From: Mycocentrospora acerina
Taxonomy: Eukaryota > Ascomycota > Dothideomycetes > Pleosporales
Assembly: GCA_022701365.1 (NCBI GenBank)
Contig: JAKUHH010000090.1
Location: forward strand, 749,024 to 813,023
DNA: 64,000 nucleotides
Direction: 5' to 3'
Of the stretch, positions 53,504-62,629 are shown in pieces. Position 1 is the stretch's first letter, and each line of letters starts with the position of its first letter. The position numbers and the translations under genes were made by a program. The notes beneath the pieces were generated by a model, which did no database searches, had not been told where the DNA came from, and worked only from the letters and a program-made list of their open reading frames with translations.

Positions 53504-54514
53504 ATGCGACGCAATCCAAGTTCCCGTCCGTCGCGTGCTGCGTTGTTTTCCGCTAGCTTCTTGCTCCTCCTCGGTCCCGCGCGCGCGACGTGTTTTTACC
53601 CCAACGGCGACACGGCAGACGGGGAGCATTTTCCCTGCGACACTACTGCGAGCGGCGGGACGACGTGTTGTGCAAAAGACTTTGGATGTTTAAGCAATGG
53701 ATTGTGCAACGATTGGCGGTATTCAAACTGGACAAGACTGTTGAGAGGCGCGTGCACAGACACTGGGTTCGGAGGAGCGTGTAATAACGTTTGCGTTGAC
53801 TGTGTGTTGTTGTTTTTTTTTCGCGTACCCCTACAAAGTAAACGAGTGTCGCTGACGATTTGTGCAGTATGGCCCCAAGGCGACGAGGCAGTTTGGTACT
53901 GTACCGGAGGCAAGTACTGCTGTGCAGTAGACAAGTCATGTTGCGACGACAGCAGCGTCACGAAACACGATCTTGGTGAGCCCAAAATCGTCGCTGTGGC
54001 AGGGAAATCCACATCCATATCGAGGACAGCCACACAGACCACCACCAGCACAACTTCTTCATCCACGGCGACTACAGTCTTGACAGCGCCAAGCACTTCC
54101 TCGTCAAACGACACCCTTCCCATTGCCGTAGGTGTCGGCGTTGCCCTGGGCGTCTTACTTTTCCTCCTCCTTCTCAGCGGGTGCTGGTACCTGCGCCGCA
54201 AGAAGACATCCCCGCCCCAACAGCACATCAGCATCTTTGTCATTGTGAGTGATTTCCGGGATTTTGTAAGGCGTAGGACAACACCGCGTCAAAGTGCGGG
54301 TTACGAAGCGACAAATGTCGTCCATGAGGTGCCTGCTGGGGATCACAGTCGCGGGTACGAGTATGACGATAAGCTTGGGGGGTGGACGAATGGCGGGAGG
54401 GGGTCACGTAGGAATTTGTATGAAGTTCAGGGGGAGAGGGGAGTGGAGATGTCGGCGGTAGGTGAGCCCATGGAGATGGATGGCAGGAATGGAGGAAGGA
54501 GGAGGGAAGTATAA
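53504..54514 (+). CDS. Cys-rich secreted/single-pass membrane protein
   Basis: Predicted type I surface protein, 314 aa, exons 53504-53801 and 53868-54514. Signal peptide near residues 10-30 (ALFSASFLLLLGPARA). The ectodomain starts TCFYPNGDTADG and has paired Cys (TTCCAKDFGCLSNGLC, GACNNVC, YCTGGKYCCAVDKSCC). It is followed by a Thr/Ser stalk, a TM helix (IAVGVGVALGVLLFLLLLSGCW) with an RRKK stop-transfer signal, and a Gly/Arg-rich cytosolic tail. The frame runs through the proposed intron without a stop, but that would insert VLLFFFRVPLQ..., unlike the family. The donor (GTGTGT at 53802) is the best choice but not certain. A common fungal wall-sensor-like layout; function unknown. Confidence 0.7.
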   Translation: MRRNPSSRPSRAALFSASFLLLLGPARATCFYPNGDTADGEHFPCDTTASGGTTCCAKDFGCLSNGLCNDWRYSNWTRLLRGACTDTGFGGACNNVCVDCVLLFFFRVPLQSKRVSLTICAVWPQGDEAVWYCTGGKYCCAVDKSCCDDSSVTKHDLGEPKIVAVAGKSTSISRTATQTTTSTTSSSTATTVLTAPSTSSSNDTLPIAVGVGVALGVLLFLLLLSGCWYLRRKKTSPPQQHISIFVIVSDFRDFVRRRTTPRQSAGYEATNVVHEVPAGDHSRGYEYDDKLGGWTNGGRGSRRNLYEVQGERGVEMSAVGEPMEMDGRNGGRRREV

Positions 54515-55475
54515 GGAAGAGAGGCAGAAAGCATTAATGAAACGATTAACAACCGAACTAAATTCACGTTGCCTGCTTCGTTAAGGAGCAAGTGGCCAGA
54601 TTTTGAGATAAGCTCTACAACTGGATCTCTTAATCTCCGCTTCCATCTTTGCTTGACGCATTGCAAAGATTCCCATATCTACTTGGTCTTAAACAAGACC
54701 GAAGACAACGTATGGGTTTGTCTCCGTTAAACCATGTTGTCAAATATTCAGCAATCAACACGATTATAATGGGTGCAATTAACTATAGCAATAATATTAT
54801 CCCTACTGTGCAGTACAGCTTTCCCTACCCAGAGCACCGTAGTTGTTCCACAAGTTAGTTTATACCTGTCGTTCAATTTACCTTTAAAAATACCCAAATA
54901 CTCCTATGCTCAATGTCCTTTGATGCAGTTGAATCTCTGTCCTTAACAAACTTTTTTTTCGATATTGTGACTTCATCTTACCTTTCCCCTTTTTGCTCAT
55001 TGTTCAAATGCATTCTTTTCTACATAGCTAGTTAGATAGATTAATTCAATATAAATGAAGAAATTTTTTTTCTCTACATGAAAGTCCTGTCAACATTCTT
55101 TCTAGCTTCATTTCTCAACACTATATCTTCATGAGATGAACAACGATCTGCGTTACCAAGGAGTTCATAAGACTGTCAGTGCCACATTTACTTATCTCCA
55201 GGAGAATGAACCACGGTGGCCTGTTTTAATCTCACAGTGCATACTTCGGAAGTCAGAAGCTCATCATAGTCTGCATTGTTTACGTTGCCTTTTACACTAC
55301 CCAATGTGCAAAGTCGTATTCCATTTTCCACTGCAACAGGCGTCATATAATTGCCATCCTTCGCGTTACTTCAAATCCTCAGATTGTGATCTGTTTATGC
55401 CAATTTCCGCGCTCTCTCTTCCATTGTCTTTATTCATGATTCACTCAACTTCTTTTCTCCAACTTTAGCCACTGA
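54515..55475. other. AT-rich convergent intergenic space
   Basis: 961 bp, AT-rich with T-runs. A 110-residue frame at 55136-55465 has no features supporting a gene. Confidence 0.5.
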
Positions 55476-56429
55476 TTACCATGCCAGCTTAGCAAAGCCC
55501 AAGTGGTACTGCCACACGTGGTACTCCCCATTCCATGCCTCATTGAATCCGGCCATAGCTTGCTGCTCTTTCGCTCCGAGGATGGCAGAGCTAATAGCGT
55601 GACCGAACAATACGTGTAGATCATCCGAGGCTTTGATCAGAGCTGGGTCATTAAATGGACTATTTACAGAAAGCTGTGTGGATACGTGCACGTTGACAGT
55701 TCTGAGCAAGGATTTAGTTGGTCTGGTGCTCGCTTTACTACGTGTCTTCCCACACGTCAATCGCCGCAACTCCAGTAGAGGCTGCAGCCATAATTCGCGA
55801 AAGTTGAACTTTGGAGCACATTGGCTGATGTGTATCCAGATGCCCAGATCTCTGAGGTTGACAAGACTCTTCGACACTGCTTTGCAAGCACCCTTCCAGC
55901 TCTCGAGGTGGTTGGCTTGCCAAGTGACGTCTTTGTAATGTATGGGGTCACCGTACGTGCTGTAGTGTAAATGAAGCTTGGTGATGTGCTGGAGATTTGA
56001 CTTGGACACGTTTGAGAGAAAATTCACAATACGGTTTGGTGCTGCGAAGACATAGGTCGTTTTTCCGTACATGCATGCTACAGTTTCTGTGTACACCTGC
56101 TTGCAGACAAGCGTGAGGGCGAAGTAGGAGTTCGCCCAGTTGGTCTGCTCGCCTGTAGTGAAATCGTGCCTACCCAAAGGTCTAGACACGCGAAGAGTGA
56201 CTGGAGCATTTAGATGAAGTTTGACCGCAATTGGCTTTTGCCGGGTGAAGTCGTGACCTCTTGCGGCCATCTCGCAGCGGAAGTCTTCCTGGAAGTAGTA
56301 GTCGTAGACGCGGTTTCTGAGCTCACCCGGCAAAGCCATGAAGCCGAGCATCTTGCTGGGCGTCGTCTTGCCAGGGCAGGCATGAGAGAAGAGACTGGCG
56401 CCGGAGTCAGGAGATAATAGGCCACGCAT
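55476..56429 (-). CDS. Fungal LPxELRN-type protein of unknown function
   Basis: Single exon, 317 aa. The motif FMALPGELRNRVYDYYF at residues about 30-46 is the hallmark of a large family of fungal F-box-like/DUF proteins; NSYFALTLVCKQVYTETVACMYGKTTYVF follows in the usual place. A second Met (residue 27) could be the start. No signal peptide or TM. The family is highly expanded and mostly uncharacterised, and an F-box role has not been shown. Confidence 0.7.
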   Translation of the reverse strand: MRGLLSPDSGASLFSHACPGKTTPSKMLGFMALPGELRNRVYDYYFQEDFRCEMAARGHDFTRQKPIAVKLHLNAPVTLRVSRPLGRHDFTTGEQTNWANSYFALTLVCKQVYTETVACMYGKTTYVFAAPNRIVNFLSNVSKSNLQHITKLHLHYSTYGDPIHYKDVTWQANHLESWKGACKAVSKSLVNLRDLGIWIHISQCAPKFNFRELWLQPLLELRRLTCGKTRSKASTRPTKSLLRTVNVHVSTQLSVNSPFNDPALIKASDDLHVLFGHAISSAILGAKEQQAMAGFNEAWNGEYHVWQYHLGFAKLAW

Positions 56430-56843
56430 GATGCACAGGCAGTGAATATGATGGGCTGAATCACGACTGGAGCTGGAGTGTTGTTATTTCAAATGGTGGT
56501 GTGCAATGGAAGTGAAGCTGTAGATGCAACCAGGAGCAGTCAACAGCTGTATTGTAATTGGTCAGCCGACAGAGGTTCAGAGTTAGCAGAAAAGATCAAA
56601 GACGTGTTGCTCGAGTGCAAGCGAGTCCTGGGCGAGTCTGAGCCGTTGCAGTCAGTCACTCGACGATGCAAGCAAGATAAGAGTGTCGAGCGCCCCTGCC
56701 CTGCATGCACACCACGTCCACTAGCCCCAACGCTAACCAAAAGACCCGCCAAACTACCCACAGCTCGCTCCAGCAGCCTCGCCCCGGGCCTCTCGCTCCC
56801 TCCTCCTTCTCTTCTCTTTCTCTCCCTCTTCTCTCCTCTTACC
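56430..56843. promoter_or_regulatory. Divergent promoter region
   Basis: A 414 bp spacer with a pyrimidine-rich CT leader (56790-56840) immediately before the downstream ATG, typical of highly expressed fungal genes. An upstream in-frame extension lacks support. Confidence 0.4.
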
Positions 56844-57209
56844 ATGTCCTTTCTCACCAGACTCTCCAGACTTCCTGCCCTCAGCCAACCGCTCCGCCGC
56901 CAGGCCGCCAGTCTCAGCACCTCCTCTGCACGCCCCTCACGCCTTCGTCAACCCGGCGAACCCACGGGCCCCAACGAACCACCATCCCACATTTCCACCC
57001 CACCGTCCCAGAGCCCCCTCAAAGTCTGGCCCATCCTGCTCATTCTAGCGGCCGGCACCTTTTTCTTCAAGCAGATTGTTGACCAGCGCAAAGGCGAAGC
57101 TCAGGGCAAAGGACCAGGCTCCGGAATTCCCAACGCAGGCCAGTCAGGTCACGCAAGTGTAGGACAGACACCCAGTGGACGCACAGTCAAGCCCAGCTTC
57201 CCGCATTAG
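56844..57209 (+). CDS. Small predicted mitochondrial single-pass membrane protein
   Basis: 121 aa, single exon, unknown function. The N-terminus (MSFLTRLSRLPALSQPLRRQ) is Arg/Ser/Leu-rich without acids, a typical presequence. A Pro-rich stretch, one TM helix (VWPILLILAAGTFFFKQIV, residues about 62-80) and a Gly-rich hydrophilic tail follow. An inner-membrane assembly factor or small complex subunit is possible, but nothing in the sequence settles this. Confidence 0.68.
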   Translation: MSFLTRLSRLPALSQPLRRQAASLSTSSARPSRLRQPGEPTGPNEPPSHISTPPSQSPLKVWPILLILAAGTFFFKQIVDQRKGEAQGKGPGSGIPNAGQSGHASVGQTPSGRTVKPSFPH

Positions 57210-57276
57210 AGACACACAGCTCTACACGACAATCTTTCAAAGCATTCTAGAAGAACAAATAGCCACCTAGCCAAAC

Positions 57277-57997
57277 ATGCCAGCAGTTTCCGCCCTCGGC
57301 GCATCCTCGCGCACCTCTCCCCTCTGGTCCCCCTCTGATGTCACTGTGCTTTTTGTCCTCGGTGGCCCCGGTGCAGGAAAGGGCACACAGTGCCAGAAGC
57401 TTGTCGCAGACTACGGCTTCAAGCATCTCTCTGCAGGCGACTTGCTACGCGAAGAGCAGGACCGTCCTGGCAGCGAATTTGGCGAGATGATCAAAACATA
57501 CATCAAGGAGGGCACCATTGTGCCCATGGAGGTCACAATTCAGTTGTTGGAAAATGCGATGAAGAGTGCAATGGACAAGGAAGACAAGAAGCTGTTTTTG
57601 ATTGACGGTTCGTTCCTTTCTTTTCTCATCTCATCCAACTCTCCGTTCCAAGATAAAATCATGCTAACGACACCCCCCAGGCTTCCCCCGCAAACTCGAC
57701 CAAGCCCACGCCTTTGAGCGCACCGTTGTTCCCTCAAAATTCACCCTCTTCTTCTCTTGCTCCGAGGAAACCATGCTGCAGCGCCTCATGAAGCGTGGCG
57801 AGACGTCCGGCCGTGCAGACGACAACATTGAGTCCATCAAGAAGCGTTTCCGCGTGTTTGTCGAGACGAGCATGCCCGTCGTTGACGAGTTCGAGGCCCA
57901 GGGGCGTGTCGTCAAGGTCAATGCTGAGCAAGCACCCGAGGACGTGTACCGTGTTGTGCAGGAAAAGTTCAAGGAGAGGGGTTTGGAGACCATCTAG
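57277..57997 (+). CDS. URA6: UMP/CMP kinase (uridylate kinase)
   Basis: Transfers phosphate from ATP to UMP/CMP in pyrimidine nucleotide synthesis. 215 aa, exons 57277-57607 and 57681-57997; the 73 nt intron (GTTCGT donor) joins LFLIDG to FPRKLDQA. P-loop GGPGAGKGTQC (residues about 29-39), NMP-binding HLSAGDLLREE, lid GETSGRADDN, and VFVETSMPVVDEF are all typical. The ~22-residue extension before VTVLFVLGG is not a clear presequence. Lies 67 bp downstream of the small mitochondrial-type gene on the same strand. Confidence 0.92.
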
Positions 57998-58269
57998 ACC
58001 ATTACAGTCAATAATTCACATGTGTTGATCGTAATTGCCTCGTTTACATAACAAATGCACCCTCTTGTAGCGAGCAAGCAAACCCAAAACCATGACGTCA
58101 TTGTATCTGTATAGCATTTTTCTATCCAGCAGCACGAGGGCTGCGAATCCATTGACCTGGAAAGAAGCCTTTGAATGCACCCGCTCCGTCCCTATTTCAT
58201 TTCTTGGAAACGCGCATGAAGAAACACCATCCTAACCCTTACTCCCTCTCTCGTCCTCTCACGGTCCAT
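57998..58269. other. Convergent 3' space
   Basis: 3' flanks of UMP kinase (+) and eIF3m (-). No feature recognised. Confidence 0.5.
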
Positions 58270-59817
58270 CTACTCCATATCGTCATCAATGGCCCTAGGT
58301 TGTCTCTTCTGGAACCCACGTCCTTGGCCTCGGTTGCCAAACTCGGCCTTTTGGTCAGCCTTGCTCGCCTCCTCCTCCTTTTCCTGCGCAAACCTCTGCT
58401 TTTCCTGCTGGATCACTTGCAGCACTCCAGTCAGGCTATTCCGCCACATGTCCAGTCGCGAAGCCACCTCTCTCCACTGGTTATCGCCAAAGACGCGGTA
58501 TGTGGAGCGGTGGATGAGAAATGTCTGGTTCAGCTGGCTGAGCTTGCCCTCGACGAGCCCCGCACGAATTACATCAATGACCCACATCTCGACGTCCTCG
58601 ACGGGGATTTGCAGCGCCTTGGCAATCTTCTCGTAGGGCAGCGACCTCGTCTGGCCAGCCGACGCGGCCATGGAGGCGAGTGTAAGAAGACGCATCTTGC
58701 GGTTGAGCGCGCCAGCATCGAGCCCAGACTCTTCCACCCAGCCCTCATGCTCGTCCTTGAAGTCATTGTAGTCGTCGAGCAGGTCCGAGTTAAAAATCTC
58801 AAGCAGCTGAAAGTAGACGGGGTCCGAGTTGCGCAGGGCCTGGATCGAGTCGAGGCCTGTCAGGTCCTGGAAGTCGAAGTGGGTAGGGTGGGTGAGAGCT
58901 GACTTGAGCGCACGAAGTGACAGCTCGCGGGCCTCTGGCGATGAGACATCGTCTGAAGAAAAGGTCCGCAGGGCGCGGAGGAGGTATGTGTAGGCCTGCT
59001 CGTCCTCACCAGCGTCGGTAGCAACGTCGCTGACGGCCAGGTACAGTTTGCGGCTGTCGTCGGCGCTCGTCTCCCAGGCCTCGAGCCACTTGTCGAGCTG
59101 CTTCAGCTGTGGGCGCAGCGTCTCAAAGTTGGACGTGGCGCGGATGACGCGCAGGATGGAGAGCAGGACGTGGTAGCGCACCTCGCTGCCGGCGGCCGTC
59201 GTGTTGAAGATTGTGCTGAGGATGGACAGGGCGAGGCCGCCGCCGTTTGCGGGCGACGAAGAGATTGGGGCGCTGAGGTTCTGGCAGATCTTGGGCAGGA
59301 ACATGTTGACGTTGGGCGACTGGCTGACGAGATGGATGAGCAGGTTGTATGCGGCGATGAACTCTGCGGTTATGTGTGTTAGCCATGGTCTATCGTGTGT
59401 ATACACGTGTGTTTGGGAAGAGGTGTGGGTATAGAAGGCGTATGCATGGTGGGTGTTGGAATGGGTATAGGCAGGAGGGGGTGTAAGAGTGAGTATAGGC
59501 AGGAGTGGATGCAGGGGTGAGTGTAGGAAGGAGTGAATGCAGGAAGGAGCATAGGAGCGAGGGTAGGAAGGAGTAAGGATATGGGTCAAGTCGTGCCTAC
59601 CCTTCTCGGGCGCCTGGTTCAGCGCCTGGCTGCCCACAACCAGCTTCTTCAGCACATCGTCCTTTTTGTTCTCCTTGAGCAGCGCCTCGGTCTCGGCCTG
59701 GATGCTGGAGCTCTCGTCGCCCTGCGATTTTTTGAGGTTGTCGACGTAGTGTGCGAACTCGTCGGTAAGCTCCTCGAAGCTGCCCTCGATGAGGAGCGTA
59801 TTCTTGGGGCCCGGCAT
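58270..59817 (-). CDS. Eukaryotic translation initiation factor 3 subunit M
   Basis: PCI-domain subunit of eIF3. Exons 59817-59601 and 59363-58270 give 436 aa: MPGPKNTLLIEGSFEELTDE ... ALNQAPEK joined to EFIAAYNLLIHLVSQSPNVN. The helical repeat region continues to residue ~250, and the PCI domain (about 260-390) has LLTLASMAAS, LPYEKIAKALQI and VEMWVIDVIRAGLVEGKLSQ. The tail RNRGQGRGFQKR-type is basic. The 237 nt intron is a multiple of three, has no in-frame stop, and contains short degenerate repeats, so unspliced message would encode a 79-residue Thr/His/Pro-rich insert. Confidence 0.92.
   Translation of the reverse strand: MPGPKNTLLIEGSFEELTDEFAHYVDNLKKSQGDESSSIQAETEALLKENKKDDVLKKLVVGSQALNQAPEKGRHDLTHILTPSYPRSYAPSCIHSFLHSPLHPLLPILTLTPPPAYTHSNTHHAYAFYTHTSSQTHVYTHDRPWLTHITAEFIAAYNLLIHLVSQSPNVNMFLPKICQNLSAPISSSPANGGGLALSILSTIFNTTAAGSEVRYHVLLSILRVIRATSNFETLRPQLKQLDKWLEAWETSADDSRKLYLAVSDVATDAGEDEQAYTYLLRALRTFSSDDVSSPEARELSLRALKSALTHPTHFDFQDLTGLDSIQALRNSDPVYFQLLEIFNSDLLDDYNDFKDEHEGWVEESGLDAGALNRKMRLLTLASMAASAGQTRSLPYEKIAKALQIPVEDVEMWVIDVIRAGLVEGKLSQLNQTFLIHRSTYRVFGDNQWREVASRLDMWRNSLTGVLQVIQQEKQRFAQEKEEEASKADQKAEFGNRGQGRGFQKRQPRAIDDDME
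59400..59590. repeat. Degenerate repeats inside the eIF3m intron
   Basis: Units with GGAAGGAGTGAATGCA and TATAGGCAGGAG recur imperfectly through the intron at roughly 30 bp spacing. Copy boundaries are not sharp. Confidence 0.6.
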
Positions 59818-60236
59818 GCTGAGCGGCGTCTGGGAACGGGCGGCGGAAAGGTCGAGGCGCGGGGGGAGTGAGCCGGGTGCTGGACGTGGTTTTGCAGCCG
59901 TCGTCGACCTTGCGCGCGCCTGCCTGTGGTGGGATGTGCCGCCAAGAGTTCAAAAACCAGGAGGGGGTTAGCGCCTCCGCCCCGCTACTCTGCTCATACT
60001 AGGTAGTGGTATGCACAAGCAAACGCTCTTACTTGCACTCCTACTCGCGCCCTTGCTCTTACTTGCACTCCTTCTCACGCTCGCTCTCACTCACCATTAC
60101 TCCGAGCCTCCGCAGCAAGAAAAAAAATCTTGGGCATGACGACATGGTCAACTGTGACAAAGACGAGGTTGTAAACAACAACAATTGCTGGTTCCAACCA
60201 CTATCTCCCTCACTTCCTGTCCACCCAACAATCACT
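59818..60236. repeat. Intergenic with 30-bp tandem repeat
   Basis: GCTCTTACTTGCACTCCT occurs at 60025 and again at 60055, in a pyrimidine-rich block of CTCGC/CTCAC (60020-60100). No gene supported. Confidence 0.7.
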
Positions 60237-62234
60237 TCATGTGCGCCCTACAGGAATCCCACTCCACGTCCCATTCGCCCACCAGACACCCGCCCTCGTA
60301 AAGTCACTGTACCTCACACCCCCAGTCGGCAGATACTTTATATATCCAAAGCGGAAATATTCTGGCCCCGCTCCAGCCCGTCTTATCCACGTGACGTTTC
60401 CCTCTCCACCCTGGAACCGCTCCACATCATTGACAATCATACTAAAGCCTCCATACCCACGCAGCAGGCTTGCCCACGAAAATGTAATGGACGTTGCGTT
60501 GACCACAGGCTCGAGAATTGACGCAACTCCTGACCCGAGCTGTGCATCGCCTTGCAATGAAGCAGCAGTCTGCAGGACAGGGTCAAATCCCCACCGCGCG
60601 ATGCCGTTGATGAAGAGACCAACAAGAATCCCCTGGCACAACAAACTTACACGTGTTTGTAGTGAAGTCCCGGGAAGAAGAAGTAGCGCAAGAATATAGT
60701 GATGGATTCTCAGTGTGAGATGTGGGATTGCAAGACACAGAAGTATGCCGACGCCCAGGACTGTGTATAAAGCCAAATAGCGAGGAAGACGCCCCTCGTT
60801 CCGCAAGCACCATGCCTGGAATAGCACAACGATGAACAGCACCAATATGATGATTACCAGCGCAGTAATGGCTCCAGGCTGTTGGTGAAGGTCGTGGGTA
60901 GTAAGGCGTTGAAGGGGAATATTTTCGAAAGTGTAGGGGCTCAGGGCTCCCACCCATGCACCCCCAAGCCACAACACTGTTGTCTCGACGTGAGCCCTGC
61001 AGTTGTCCAGTGTTTTCTGAACGCTGAAACGATACATCACTGCCATGACAAAGACTGCTGGTAGAAAGCGACCGAGTGTTGTGGAAGCGAGAGATGGGTA
61101 ATTGGAGTACCCTGGTGGATCAGACGCCATGGCAACCTGGAAGAAGAGAATCGCGAAGACGGGAGCAAAGAACGCTGCTGGACTCGTAGTAAACAGGGAG
61201 AATACAACCGAGAATACAATCGATAAGATTAGAAGATTCCATCTTGGGTCCTTGCACCTGCTCGAAGTTTTGACAATAGCGTTAGTCTGATTGAAGCCAA
61301 ACGACATGGGAAAATTCGAGTCAAACCCCACACTTGAAATGCCGTTGCGTTGGACAGAGCCATAGCCCGTCTTCTCTCCTCTCAGGGACACCACGCCGCA
61401 GCCTCCTCGTTCGTTGGTGATGACACCCGCATGCACTGCTGCTCCACATATGAACGAGTCTCCCCGGTACACCAGCGCATCATTTTCTGTCGCGTTGGGC
61501 GTCCCACCCACGACAAGTGACCGGTAGTTAATCACCTGGTTGCCAATCGAGCGCGGGTTGAGAATTTGGGCGCTGGTGCACCCAGCGGGGCAATTGAAGG
61601 CGAAGGCACCGCCATCAAACGGCAAACAGCTTCGCCCGTCAAGACCGCAGCTCTGCGCACTGGGCCTGCATATTACAATTAGCGTTTATTTATTTCTGCG
61701 CATTGCAAACTCTGTCCAAACCTACCACAACTGTGCAACACAAGACAGCCTCACTGGCGCTCCAAATCCCCCAATATCCCCAGGAAGACTAAAATCACTG
61801 ATAATGACCCCAAACAATACAGCCCACAGCAAGCCCGCCGCCCCATACATGCCAACTCTTGCCAGCCTGGGAAGCCGCCCAAGCATTCGCACAGGCAATG
61901 TCTGCATGCGCTCAAAGAATGGGTCGATGCGATAGGTCTGCGGTGCATCGGGACCCTTGATCCAAGCAGATACTGTGCGACTCCATCGTAAGACGGACGA
62001 GGGGACGTAATGCTGAAGCTTCTTCCACCGAGGCGAGAACAAGGAGCGGTTGCGCGGTACAACATCTTCTATTTCTAGGCTGCGTCGCGTGTCTGGTGTC
62101 GCCAGTTTAAGACGCGACTCGTTTGGCGTGGCCGAGGACGAGCCGCTTGCAGTGATGCCGTCCGAGGTGGACATTGCTACTGTTGTTGCGGGCGTTTTGG
62201 AGGCAGCGTCAGGGGATGTCATGTCGCGTGGCAT
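60237..62234 (-). CDS. LCCL-domain multi-pass membrane protein
   Basis: 645 aa, exons 62234-61726 and 61665-60237 (60 nt intron). The cytosolic N-terminus (about 1-115) is Ser/Thr-rich. TM1 follows (MYGAAGLLWAVLFGVIISDF). The luminal/extracellular LCCL domain spans about residues 180-310 with FNCPAGCTSAQIL, YRGDSFICGAAVHAGVI, GGCGVVSLRGE and GISSVGFDSNFPMSF. Seven or more further TM helices follow (ILSIVFSVVFSLF, FFAPVFAILFF, ITALVIIILVLFIVVLF and others), and the tail is Trp/Tyr-rich. Fungal LCCL membrane proteins are widely conserved but functionally obscure. Start chosen at MPRDMTSP; Met codons 12 upstream or 4 downstream are alternatives. Confidence 0.82.
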
Positions 62235-62629
62235 TTGGGTCAAAGCTGCGCAGGTGACGACTAAGACCATTCTTGGAATGTTAACATGGTGGGAGCGTAT
62301 TAGCCTGCGGTGGCCATGAAACGTGAACGCCTAGAGAGTGGCGGGCTGGCGGGCGTTGCGGCAAATGTCACCAAGACTTGGAGACTTGCAGACCCTAAGC
62401 TGCGGTGCCAAGGCGAGGCATCTCAGACTACGTTATCATGTTCACTATTTGCGTCTGACGCTATGCAAGAGGTACTCGTGTGTTTGCGCATCTTCTCATT
62501 CCATGGCCATGTCATGGCCATGTCATGGCAGAGCCTGGGCCAAAGCGTACAGTGCGCGCCAAGTATCCCAAGGCGGGCGGGTATCATTTAACTATCTAGC
62601 TCCCTCAGTCACATCATCTTCCACAGACC
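62235..62629. repeat. Intergenic with CATGGCCATGT repeat
   Basis: CATGGCCATGT, a near-palindromic 12-bp unit, repeats about 2.5 times at 62501-62529. Nothing else supported. Confidence 0.6.

Noticed and set aside
55136..55468. 110-residue ORF in the convergent spacer
   Set aside because: No domain, weak context, AT-rich flank.
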